Source: Pseudomonadota bacterium
Lineage (GTDB): Bacteria; Pseudomonadota; Alphaproteobacteria; Rhodobacterales; Rhodobacteraceae
Length of the DNA stretch: 64,000 bases
NCBI GenBank assembly: GCA_020161655.1
Contig: JAIUPC010000012.1
Coordinates: 434,001-498,000, forward strand
Direction of reading: 5' to 3'
This document shows positions 34,904 to 41,969 of the stretch, piece by piece. The notes under the pieces are model-generated. The model had not been told where the DNA came from. It was given only the letters and a program-made list of their open reading frames with translations, and did no database searches. The position numbers were made by a program, and so were the translations under genes. How positions within the stretch are numbered: the first letter of the stretch is position 1; the number at the start of each line of letters is the position of its first letter.

Positions 34904-35660
34904 ACCGATCAGGCCATCGCTTGACGAGCGGGTCCGGGCGCTCAACGAAAGCTATCGCCACCATTCGGCGACAGCGGTCCTTGAGCGTGCGCTGAACGAC
35001 CCGGCCGTCGGCAACCTTGCCCTCGTTTCCTCCTTCGGGGCGGAGTCGGTGGTGCTTCTGCACCTCGTCTCGGTGGTCGCCCCCGGTACCCCGGTGATCT
35101 TCATCGACACCGAAATGCTCTTCCCCGAGACGCTGGAATATCAGCGCGAGCTGGCTCAGAAGCTGAACCTGACCGATCTCAGGACCATCCGCGCCGACCG
35201 CCGCGACACCAGTTTCGAAGACCCGGACGGCACGCTCCACCAGTTCAACACCGATGCCTGCTGCAACTTGCGCAAGGTGGTGCCGCTGGAACGCGCGCTG
35301 AAGGGCTTCGATGGCTGGATCACCGGCAGGAAGCGCTTTCAGGCCGGCACGCGCGCCGCGCTCGAATTCTTCGAGAATGAGGAAGACAAGCGTCTGAAGG
35401 TCAACCCGCTGGCCCATTGGGGCCGCGAGGACATCGAGGATTACATGGTCAACAACCGCCTGCCGCGCCACCCCTTGGTCGCAAAAGGCTATCCCTCGAT
35501 CGGTTGCGCCCCCTGCACCAGCCCGGTGAAGGAAGGTGAAGACCCGCGCGCAGGCCGTTGGCGCGGCTCGCAAAAACAGGAATGCGGCATCCATTTCGTG
35601 GGCGGCAAGGCCGTGCGCGGCCCGGTGACGCAAGACACTACCAAGGAGAACGCGGCATGA
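34893..35660 (+). CDS. cysH: Adenylylsulfate/phosphoadenylylsulfate reductase (CysH)
   Basis: Reduces activated sulfate to sulfite using thioredoxin. The 255-residue protein has the PAPS-binding SFGAESVVLLHLV (about 47-59) and the catalytic C-terminal ECGIHF (Cys231). It also has Cys123-Cys124 (DACCNLRK) and Cys205/Cys208 (GCAPC). Those four extra cysteines are the [4Fe-4S] ligands of the APS-reductase type, so APS is the likelier substrate than PAPS. Its ATG overlaps the hemoprotein stop region, and its own stop overlaps DUF934 (ATGA). Confidence 0.93.
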   Translation: MLLEPIRPSLDERVRALNESYRHHSATAVLERALNDPAVGNLALVSSFGAESVVLLHLVSVVAPGTPVIFIDTEMLFPETLEYQRELAQKLNLTDLRTIRADRRDTSFEDPDGTLHQFNTDACCNLRKVVPLERALKGFDGWITGRKRFQAGTRAALEFFENEEDKRLKVNPLAHWGREDIEDYMVNNRLPRHPLVAKGYPSIGCAPCTSPVKEGEDPRAGRWRGSQKQECGIHFVGGKAVRGPVTQDTTKENAA

Positions 35661-36031
35661 GTGTCATCGTGCGCGACGACGGCTTTCATGCCGAGGATTA
35701 CACCGGCGAGGCCGTACTCGACATCTCGCAGGATACCCAACCCGACGCGCTGCCGAAAAGCTTCGCCGGGATCGAGCTGATCCGTGTCGCCTTTCCCGCC
35801 TTCAACGATGGGCGCGGCTTCACGCTCGGCAAGCTTTTGCGCCAGAATGGCTATACCGGGCGGCTCCGCGCCAAGGGGCCGGTGATCTCGGACCAATACG
35901 CCATGGCCCGCCGCTCGGGCTTTGACGAGGTGGAGATTCCGGACGAACTGGCGGCGCGGCAGCCTGCCGGGGAATGGGTCTTCCGAGCCGACTGGCGCGA
36001 CCACGACTATCGGTCGCAGCTCAGGGCCTGA
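35657..36031 (+). CDS. DUF934 protein of the sulfur-assimilation operon
   Basis: A 124-residue protein of the DUF934 family, long associated with sulfite/sulfate reduction genes in Proteobacteria. The sequence holds FAGIELIRVAFPAFNDGRGFTLGKLLR (about 35-62) and RLRAKGPVISDQYAMARRSGFDEVEIPD. No cofactor motif is visible and the exact role is not established. It is the last gene of the operon, 4-bp overlap with cysH, and is followed after 36 bp by a terminator. Confidence 0.88.
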   Translation: MSVIVRDDGFHAEDYTGEAVLDISQDTQPDALPKSFAGIELIRVAFPAFNDGRGFTLGKLLRQNGYTGRLRAKGPVISDQYAMARRSGFDEVEIPDELAARQPAGEWVFRADWRDHDYRSQLRA

Positions 36032-36067
36032 AAAACCCTTTCCAGACTCTGCAAATCTCTGTAAAAG

Positions 36068-36094
36068 CGGGGCCAGACAGGCCCCGATTTGTTT
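36068..36094 (+). terminator. Terminator of the sulfur-assimilation operon
   Basis: CGGGGCC (36068-36074), 5-nt loop AGACA, GGCCCCG (36080-36086), followed by ATTTGTTT. It ends 29 bp before the ferredoxin-NADP reductase start, so that gene has its own promoter or depends on readthrough. Confidence 0.75.
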
Positions 36095-36123
36095 CTACAC
36101 TAACAATTCCGCCGAGGCTCCCC

Positions 36124-36933
36124 GTGAACGAGATCGCCCCCGCCCCCGTCAAGCACCTGCCCGATGCCCAGACCGTGACCACGGTCAGGCACTGGACTGA
36201 CCGGCTCTTTTCCTTCCGGGTCTTGCGCCCCGCCTCGCTCAGGTTCCGGTCGGGCGAGTTCGTGATGATCGGGCTTCTCGGCGACAATGGCAAACCGCTT
36301 CTTCGGGCCTATTCCATCGCCTCGCCCTCCTGGGACGAAGAGCTTGAGTTCTATTCGATCAAGGTGCCCGACGGCCCCCTGACCTCGCGCCTCCAGCACA
36401 TCCAGCCGGGGGATGAGATCATCCTGCGCCCGAAGCCGGTCGGGACGCTGGTCCTTGACGCGCTTCTGCCCGGCAAGCGGCTCTGGTTCCTGGCCACCGG
36501 CACCGGCATCGCCCCCTTCGCCTCGCTGATGCGCGATCCTGAGACCTATGAGAAATACGATCAGGTCATCATGATGCACACCTGCCGGTCTTGCGCCGAA
36601 CTCGACTACGGCCGCGAACTGGTGGAAGGGCTGAAGGACGATCCCCTGATCGGCGAGATGGTCGGCGACAAGCTGAGATACTACCCGACGACAACGCGCG
36701 AGAATTTCAGCCACATGGGCCGGATCACCGACAACCTCACTTCGGGCAAGGTCTTTGCCGATCTCGGCATCCCGCCGATGGACAAGGCGCATGACCGCGC
36801 CATGGTCTGCGGCTCCCTCGCTTTCAACATCGACGTGAAGGCGGTTCTTGAAAGCTTCGGCCTTACCGAAGGCGCCAATTCCGATCCGCAGGAATACGTG
36901 GTCGAAAAGGCCTTTGTCGGCGACGGCATCTGA
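36124..36933 (+). CDS. Ferredoxin-NADP(+) reductase (Fpr-type)
   Basis: An FAD flavoprotein that moves electrons between NADPH and ferredoxin/flavodoxin. The 269-residue protein has the FAD-binding RAYSIASPSWDEELEFYSIKV (about 61-81), the NADP-binding LFLATGTGIAPFASLMR variant (written WFLATGTGIAP, about 121-131), and a C-terminal VEKAFVGDG tail typical of bacterial FprA. GTG 36124 is preferred because earlier in-frame codons run through the terminator hairpin. It could supply electrons to the sulfite reductase upstream or to the P450, but neither is shown. Confidence 0.92.
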   Translation: MNEIAPAPVKHLPDAQTVTTVRHWTDRLFSFRVLRPASLRFRSGEFVMIGLLGDNGKPLLRAYSIASPSWDEELEFYSIKVPDGPLTSRLQHIQPGDEIILRPKPVGTLVLDALLPGKRLWFLATGTGIAPFASLMRDPETYEKYDQVIMMHTCRSCAELDYGRELVEGLKDDPLIGEMVGDKLRYYPTTTRENFSHMGRITDNLTSGKVFADLGIPPMDKAHDRAMVCGSLAFNIDVKAVLESFGLTEGANSDPQEYVVEKAFVGDGI

Positions 36934-36956
36934 AACAGAGGGCCTCCGAAATGATG

Positions 36957-36984
36957 AATGCCGCGCGGCAGACCGCGCGGCATT
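36957..36984. terminator. Perfect 12-bp hairpin between convergent genes
   Basis: AATGCCGCGCGG (36957-36968), loop CAGA, CCGCGCGGCATT (36973-36984). It lies between the ferredoxin-NADP reductase stop and the end of the Ala-rich protein gene on the other strand. There is no T run on either side, so it is an unusual terminator or another structure. Confidence 0.5.
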
Positions 36985-37006
36985 CCAGTGTTCATGTCCC
37001 GAAGGA

Positions 37007-37513
37007 TCAGAGGCCGAGCGCGGTCTTGACCTGCGTGAGCGCCGCGGCCAGCGCCTCGGGGCTGTCCTTGGCGGCTTCGAGCGCGGATTTCAGCGTCGCC
37101 TTCGTCGCATCGTCGATCGCCGCAGCGTCGATGGCGGCGGTAACCGCAGCCGCGTCGTAGGTCGCCGGATCGAGGGCGGCCTTCACGGCGTCGGACACGG
37201 CGGTCGCAGCTGCGCCGGCGGCTTCGGTGGTTGCGGCGGCAGCATCGGTCGCGGCATCAGCCGCGCCCTCAACGGCCGTGGCAGCGGCGGCGGCGGCCTC
37301 TTCAGCGGCCTTGGCGGCAGCTTCCTCGGCGGCTTTCGCCTCTTCCGCAGCCTTCGCGGCGGCTTCTTCCTCAGCCGCCTTGGCGGCAGCTGCGGCATCG
37401 GCCGCAGCCTGCTCCGCAATCGCCGCCTCCTGAGCGGCCTGCTGGCTGCTGTAGAACCAGTAGCCGCCGCCGAGCACGACCACGATCAACGCGATCAATA
37501 CGTTCCTGTTCAT
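37007..37513 (-). CDS. Membrane-anchored Ala/Glu-rich coiled-coil protein
   Basis: A 168-residue protein with an N-terminal membrane anchor (about 4-21, NVLIALIVVVLGGGYWFY). A long low-complexity helix follows of repeating AAAEEAAAKAAEE type (about 25-90), then an Ala-rich stretch with ATYDAAAVTAAIDAAAIDDATKATLKSALEAA. The helix is probably a coiled coil, similar in composition to TolA domain II; no recognised enzyme or binding domain is visible. The function is unknown. It is divergent from infC and convergent with the reductase gene across the 12-bp hairpin. Confidence 0.75.
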   Translation of the reverse strand: MNRNVLIALIVVVLGGGYWFYSSQQAAQEAAIAEQAAADAAAAAKAAEEEAAAKAAEEAKAAEEAAAKAAEEAAAAAATAVEGAADAATDAAAATTEAAGAAATAVSDAVKAALDPATYDAAAVTAAIDAAAIDDATKATLKSALEAAKDSPEALAAALTQVKTALGL

Positions 37514-37680
37514 CTCGGGTCCTTTCCCCATAGGATCATTTGCCTTGCCGTTTTCATGCCAGATCAGGCCGCAAAGGGAAAGCTTCTATCGCGCCTGACG
37601 AGGAATGCCGCTTGAATCAGCCGGTGCGCACGACTAGTTTGCCGGCGGCCCAGCGCCTCAACCACAAAAGGATTCCCACC

Positions 37681-38220
37681 ATAGCCCGCAGACCGCACAA
37701 CGCCCCGCCGCAACGCGACACCGGCCCCCGTATCAACGACCGCATCCGTGCCCCCGAAATCCGGCTCATCGGTGCCGATGGGGAGAATGTCGGCGTGGTG
37801 ACGCCCGCCCGCGCGATGCAGATGGCCGAGGAAGCCGGGCTTGATCTGGTCGAGATTTCGCCGAACGCGGTTCCGCCGGTCTGCAAGATCATGGATTTCG
37901 GCAAGTTCAAGTACGAGAACCAGAAGCGCGAGGCCGAGGCGCGCAAGAAGCAGAAGATCATCGAGATCAAGGAAATCAAGTTCCGTCCGGGGACTGACAC
38001 GCATGACTATGACGTCAAGATGCGCTCGGTGAAGAAGTTCCTTGAGGAAGGCGACAAGGTGAAGGTTACCCTGCGCTTCCGTGGCCGCGAGATGGCGCAC
38101 CAGGAGCTTGGCTTGGACCTTCTGAAGCGGGTTGCCGCCGATGTAGATGACATGGGCAAGGTCGAGAACATGCCGAGGCTCGAAGGCCGCCAGATGGTGA
38201 TGATGATCGGCCCGAAGTAA
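37681..38220 (+). CDS. infC: Translation initiation factor IF-3, apparently with an AUA start codon
   Basis: Binds the 30S subunit and rejects non-canonical start codons. The 179-residue product has the N-terminal domain ([29 protein letters not shown]), the central linker helix ([35 protein letters not shown]) and the C-terminal [11 protein letters not shown]. Start 37681 is an ATA codon, with AAAAGGA 8 bp upstream. It gives the normal length of about 180 residues, whereas the nearest in-frame ATG (37540) would add 47 residues with no homology logic. An in-frame ATT (37672) overlaps the ribosome-binding site. Non-canonical starts are the known basis of infC autoregulation. It ends at a terminator. 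Confidence 0.93.
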   Translation: MARRPHNAPPQRDTGPRINDRIRAPEIRLIGADGENVGVVTPARAMQMAEEAGLDLVEISPNAVPPVCKIMDFGKFKYENQKREAEARKKQKIIEIKEIKFRPGTDTHDYDVKMRSVKKFLEEGDKVKVTLRFRGREMAHQELGLDLLKRVAADVDDMGKVENMPRLEGRQMVMMIGPK

Positions 38221-38241
38221 GGGGCTGTCACTTGGGATCGC

Positions 38242-38266
38242 GGCCCTCCCCTCGGGAGGGCCTTTT
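38242..38266 (+). terminator. Rho-independent terminator of infC
   Basis: GGCCCTCCC (38242-38250), loop CTC, GGGAGGGCC (38254-38262), followed by TTTT. Confidence 0.85.
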
Positions 38267-38284
38267 CATTTTCGGGGAAGGCGG

Positions 38285-39067
38285 ATGCTCTCCTACCAGC
38301 ACATCTACCATGCCGGGAACATGGCCGACCTCCACAAGCACGTCCTGCTTGCGGCGATGCTCGATTACCTGACGGCCAAGGATAAGCCGCTGAGCTACAT
38401 CGAGACCCACGCCGGGCGCGGGCTTTACGACCTGACCTCGCCCGAGGCGCTGAAGACCGGTGAGGCGGCGGAAGGCGTGCTGCGGCTTGGCGACCGCCTC
38501 GATGCCGCACATCCCTATACCCGCGTCCTCGCCCGCATCCGTGCCCTGCATGGGCAGGATGTCTATCCCGGCTCGCCCCTGATCGCGGCGGAGCTTTTGC
38601 GCGCTGGCGACCGGATGACGCTGGCGGAACTGCATCCGCGCGAATTCGCCGGCCCTCGGGCGGCGATGGCGCCCTATGGCGCGCAGTGCCGTCAGGAGGA
38701 CGGGCTGGCGCTGGCGCTCAGCCTGACGCCCCCCGATCCGCGCCGGGGCCTGATGCTGATCGACCCGAGCTATGAGGTGAAGGCGGATTACGCTGCGCTG
38801 CCGCCGCTTCTCCGCAAGGTCCATGCGAAGTGGAATGTGGGCGTGCTGGCGCTCTGGTATCCGCTGCTCGCCTCCGGGGCGGAACGCGGCATGGTTGCAG
38901 CCCTCGACGCGCTCGGCCTGCCGAAGGCGCTGCGGCATGAGCTGCGCTTCCCGCCGGCGCGGGAGGGCCACGGGATGATCGGGAGTGGCATGTTCGTGGT
39001 GAACGCGCCCTTCGGGCTGGCGGAAGAGGCGGCGCGGCTGGATGCGGTGGTTGCGGGGCTTTGGTGA
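38285..39067 (+). CDS. rlmJ: 23S rRNA (adenine-2030-N6)-methyltransferase RlmJ
   Basis: An SAM-dependent methyltransferase that modifies A2030 of 23S rRNA in E. coli. The 260-residue protein begins with the family signature LSYQHIYHAGNMADLHKHVLL (about 2-22), has the SAM-binding TCM-type motif YIETHAGRGLYDL (about 38-50) and the catalytic IDPSYEVK (about 160-167, DPxY type). It starts right after the infC terminator. Downstream to the next gene lie 269 bp without a supported gene, holding a 10-bp perfect hairpin (39113-39136). Confidence 0.93.
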   Translation: MLSYQHIYHAGNMADLHKHVLLAAMLDYLTAKDKPLSYIETHAGRGLYDLTSPEALKTGEAAEGVLRLGDRLDAAHPYTRVLARIRALHGQDVYPGSPLIAAELLRAGDRMTLAELHPREFAGPRAAMAPYGAQCRQEDGLALALSLTPPDPRRGLMLIDPSYEVKADYAALPPLLRKVHAKWNVGVLALWYPLLASGAERGMVAALDALGLPKALRHELRFPPAREGHGMIGSGMFVVNAPFGLAEEAARLDAVVAGLW

Positions 39068-39112
39068 GCGGCGCTGGAGCGAAGTACGTTCTTAGGGTCG
39101 CCGCCGAAACAA

Positions 39113-39136
39113 CGGCAGATGCCATCGCATCTGCCG
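39113..39136. repeat. Perfect 10-bp inverted repeat in a gene-free gap
   Basis: CGGCAGATGC (39113-39122), loop CATC, GCATCTGCCG (39127-39136). It sits between rlmJ and the end of the molybdopterin-binding gene and could be a terminator or processing hairpin; no T run follows. A second short hairpin, GACGCC/GGCGTC, is near 39297-39311. Confidence 0.4.
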
Positions 39137-39336
39137 CGCGGGAACGATGACACATGGACACCCGGGGGCCCAAAGCCCTCGGGCAGCGCCTGCCCTGCCC
39201 CCGGCAGGCGCTTCTCGCCCGCCGGGTCAGGCGCTGCCCTCCGTGGTCTCTGGCTGAAACGATCTTGCTGCAGCGTTTCCGCGTGAGCGGGGCCGACGCC
39301 AGTGGCGTCGTCATTTCCCGCTCAGCTTGAACCTGC

Positions 39337-40341
39337 CTACCCCTTCCGGTCCCTCGGCTCCGGCCTTATCGGGATTTCCTTCAAAAGCCCGCCAACCCCC
39401 ATCGCGGCGATATCCTCGGGCGAGGGCATGATCCCGCAGGCGATCCGCTCCAGCACCCAGTCGGCGCCGTTGAGCGCCGGCGACCGGGCGCAGCCGGGGA
39501 GGCCGATGACCGGACGATTGCCGAGGGCGCCGTAGAAGAGAAGGTTCCCGGGATCGACCGGCATCCCGAAGCGCGCCACCGTTCCACCGGCCCGGCGCAG
39601 CGCCTCGGGCGCCACATCATGGCTGTCGGACGTCGCCGCACCGGTCAGGATCAGCGACAGATCGCCCTTCAGCCGAGGAAGTGCCGCCGCGATCCCGGCC
39701 TCCTCATGCGGCACCGTCACGACCTCGGCCAGGTCCATCCCGAGCCGGATGAGCCGCGCACGCACCGCCTCTTCGGCCTTCGGCCCGAGATCCTTCGCCT
39801 GCCCCGGCGCGTCCGTAAGGATCAGGCCGGCGCTTGCCATCCTGACGGGATGCACCCTCAGCGCACCTGGCGCCACCGCCATGGCGCGGCCCAGAGCCGC
39901 CTCGGCCACGGCATAGGTGATGACCTTGACCGTCGCCACCATCGTCCCCGCCGCCACCCGCGCGAAGGCGGGCAGCACGGCAAGGGTCAGCGCCGGGTCG
40001 ATCATGTTCAGCGCCCGGATCGCGGCGGGGTCGAGCCCGACCACCCCCGGCCCGAGCGCATGAAGATTCACCCGGCCCTTCTGTGGCGCAGTCAGCCTCA
40101 GATGCGCCGAGGCCGGATCGGGGACCATGGCCTTTGCCAGAAGCTCCGCCGCCCGATCCTCGCCCACATCGCCGGGATCGAACCGGGCGACGACGATCTC
40201 GGCAATCCCGGCGGCAGTGATCGCGGCAAGATCGGCCGCCGACAAGATCCGCCCCTTCGGCATCTTCTTCCGGCCAAGCATCAGCGAATGCGCCAGAACC
40301 GCGCCCTCGCCCTCCGCCACCGGAACCGTGCCGAACCGCAT
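39337..40341 (-). CDS. Molybdopterin-binding (MoeA/MogA-like) protein
   Basis: A 334-residue protein related to MoeA/MogA, which handle molybdopterin and insert molybdenum. Recognisable segments are DIVVARFDPGDVGEDRAAEL-like near the N-terminus (EIVVARFDPGD), the MoCF-type core LSLILTGAATSDSHDVAPEALRRAGG (about 228-253) with the GAATSDSHD phosphate-binding pattern, and the C-terminal GLPGCARSPALNGADW. It overlaps the upstream XdhC-family gene by 1 bp. It is likely dedicated to maturing a molybdenum hydroxylase encoded elsewhere. Confidence 0.85.
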   Translation of the reverse strand: MRFGTVPVAEGEGAVLAHSLMLGRKKMPKGRILSAADLAAITAAGIAEIVVARFDPGDVGEDRAAELLAKAMVPDPASAHLRLTAPQKGRVNLHALGPGVVGLDPAAIRALNMIDPALTLAVLPAFARVAAGTMVATVKVITYAVAEAALGRAMAVAPGALRVHPVRMASAGLILTDAPGQAKDLGPKAEEAVRARLIRLGMDLAEVVTVPHEEAGIAAALPRLKGDLSLILTGAATSDSHDVAPEALRRAGGTVARFGMPVDPGNLLFYGALGNRPVIGLPGCARSPALNGADWVLERIACGIMPSPEDIAAMGVGGLLKEIPIRPEPRDRKG

Positions 40342-41312
40342 CAGCCGCGCCTCAGGACCTGCGTAACCTGCGCCATGATCGACACCGCGATTTCCGCCGG
40401 GCTTTTCGCGCCGATGTCGAGACCGACGGGCGCATGGATGCGGGCGATCTCGGCCCCGGAAAACCCTGCCTCCTCAAGCCGAGCGAGCCTTTTCGCATGG
40501 GTGCGGGTCGAGCCGAGGCAACCGAGGTAGAAGCTATCCGACCTCAGCGCCGTCTGGATCGCCGGATCATCAAGCTTCGGATCATGCGTCAGGGTGACGA
40601 CGGCGGTGCGCGCATCGAGGCCAATCGCCGCCATCGCCTCATCCGGCCAGTCATGGCTGATGACCTCTCCGGCGAAGCGCGCCTCGGACCCAAAAGCCTC
40701 GCGCGGGTCGATGAGCAAGGGGTCATAGCCGCAGCTTCGCGCAATGCCGACAAGCGGTTGTGCGATATGGACGGCGCCGACGATGATCATGCGCAAGGGC
40801 GGGTTGTGGATGGCGACGAAAAGGCTTTCGTCGATCCCGGACTTGTCGGCGCGAAACCGGTCGCGATGCGGGCCGTCGCGTGGGGTCAGGCTCCGGTCCC
40901 AGCTTTCCATATTGACGGCATAGGCGATCCCGACCCGACCCGCGCGGGCAGTCACAATATCGGCGAGCATCGCTTCGGGCAGTGCCTCGCCCACCGGCTC
41001 CACCAGCACCCGGATGGTGCCGCCACAGGCGAGGCCCACGGCGAAGGCATCGTTGTCGGAGACGCCGTAGGTGAGGACACGGGGCTTCCCGTCCTGAAGC
41101 GCCGCTTCGGCCTCGGCCACCACTGCGCCCTCGACGCAGCCGCCGGAGACGGAGCCCATCATCTCGCCCGCGCCCGACACGGCCAACTGGCTGCCCACGG
41201 GCCGGGGGGCAGAACCCCAGGTCTCGATCACCGTTGCCAACGCCGCGCCCTTGCCGGCGCGGTGCCAGTCGAGCGCAATCTCCGGTATCCTGTCGTGCGC
41301 GGCGCGGTCCAT
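40341..41312 (-). CDS. XdhC/CoxF family maturation factor
   Basis: A 323-residue member of the XdhC family, which binds molybdenum cofactor and delivers it in sulfurated form to xanthine dehydrogenase-type enzymes or CO dehydrogenase. The N-terminal XdhC domain has ATVIETWGSAPRPVGSQLAVS and SGGCVEGAVVAEAE (about 30-70), with GLACGGTIRVLVEP further on. The C-terminal Rossmann-like domain holds RMIIVGAVHIAQPL and YLGCLGSTRTHAKRL. ATG 41312 is used; the longer upstream frame reads through a non-coding segment. It starts 69 bp before the DUF1203 gene end and is coupled to the molybdopterin-binding gene. Confidence 0.9.
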   Translation of the reverse strand: MDRAAHDRIPEIALDWHRAGKGAALATVIETWGSAPRPVGSQLAVSGAGEMMGSVSGGCVEGAVVAEAEAALQDGKPRVLTYGVSDNDAFAVGLACGGTIRVLVEPVGEALPEAMLADIVTARAGRVGIAYAVNMESWDRSLTPRDGPHRDRFRADKSGIDESLFVAIHNPPLRMIIVGAVHIAQPLVGIARSCGYDPLLIDPREAFGSEARFAGEVISHDWPDEAMAAIGLDARTAVVTLTHDPKLDDPAIQTALRSDSFYLGCLGSTRTHAKRLARLEEAGFSGAEIARIHAPVGLDIGAKSPAEIAVSIMAQVTQVLRRG

Positions 41313-41380
41313 GGGCGATCCTCCGCCGCCAATATGGGGCGGGGGCAAGGGCGAGGCCAGTGGCAAAAGGTCGGACCCGG

Positions 41381-41869
41381 CTAGTCGCGCAAGGTGACTG
41401 GCGCCCGCCGGATGCGGAGCTGGAAGCAGTTGTTCCGGGCGGAGCGGACATCGACATAGGCGATGCGCGGGTCTTCGAGAAGACTGGCGGCATAGCCCTC
41501 GATCTCTGCCTGCTGTACGATGCGGCCCGAGCCGTAGAATATCCGGTGGCCGTGGGTGTAGCCCTTCAGAAGGTAGTCCGGGCTTGTCCTCAGGATCGGC
41601 GGCACGCCCTCGCCCGCCCAGGCCTCGCAATCATCGGCGCACAGAAAGATCGGTCCGGTTTCGGCATAGGGCTGCGGCACGGGAAACGGCCGGTGGGCGA
41701 GGATCAGGTACTCGCGCCCGGCCTTGGTGTTCTGCAAACAGTGGCGGCAGGGTTCGCCCTTGCCGCTCGCCACCGCGCCCCGTTCGGCGGGCTGGCCATT
41801 GGCGTCGGGCGCGCCGGCGCGAAGGGCGCGGGCAAGGTCGGTCGGGATCGGTTCGCAAGTAAGGTCCAT
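41381..41869 (-). CDS. DUF1203 family protein
   Basis: A 162-residue cytosolic protein of the DUF1203 family. Recognisable features are GEPCRHCLQNTKAGREYLILAHRPFP (about 37-62), with a CxxC pair, and the C-terminal IAYVDVRSARNNCFQLRIRR. The function is unknown. ATG 41869 is chosen on length; it falls inside one arm of a perfect 13-bp inverted repeat (41866-41902), so the start codon would be buried in a hairpin in the mRNA. An in-frame start at 41923 would add 18 residues encoded by that repeat. Confidence 0.8.
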   Translation of the reverse strand: MDLTCEPIPTDLARALRAGAPDANGQPAERGAVASGKGEPCRHCLQNTKAGREYLILAHRPFPVPQPYAETGPIFLCADDCEAWAGEGVPPILRTSPDYLLKGYTHGHRIFYGSGRIVQQAEIEGYAASLLEDPRIAYVDVRSARNNCFQLRIRRAPVTLRD

Positions 41870-41902
41870 GGGGCATCTCGCTTTTCGAAAGATGCCCCAT
41901 GG
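41866..41902. promoter_or_regulatory. Perfect 13-bp inverted repeat enclosing the DUF1203 start codon
   Basis: CCATGGGGCATCT (41866-41878), 11-nt loop CGCTTTTCGAA, AGATGCCCCATGG (41890-41902). In the minus-strand mRNA the downstream arm contains the start codon. It could be a translational switch or an operator. Confidence 0.55.
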
Positions 41903-41969
41903 TGGGGTCGGGCGGGGACACACTCGACCCGTAGTTTGCGCATTCGTCAGTCGGGCCGTCAGCCGGCCG

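Noticed and set aside
33083-34945. 620-codon frame opposite the sulfite reductase gene
   Set aside because: Antisense of a hemoprotein gene with all its cysteine ligands in place; the antisense translation lacks any motif.
35974-36123. Upstream start for the ferredoxin-NADP reductase
   Set aside because: The upstream in-frame sequence passes through a terminator hairpin and the end of DUF934; GTG 36124 fits the family length.
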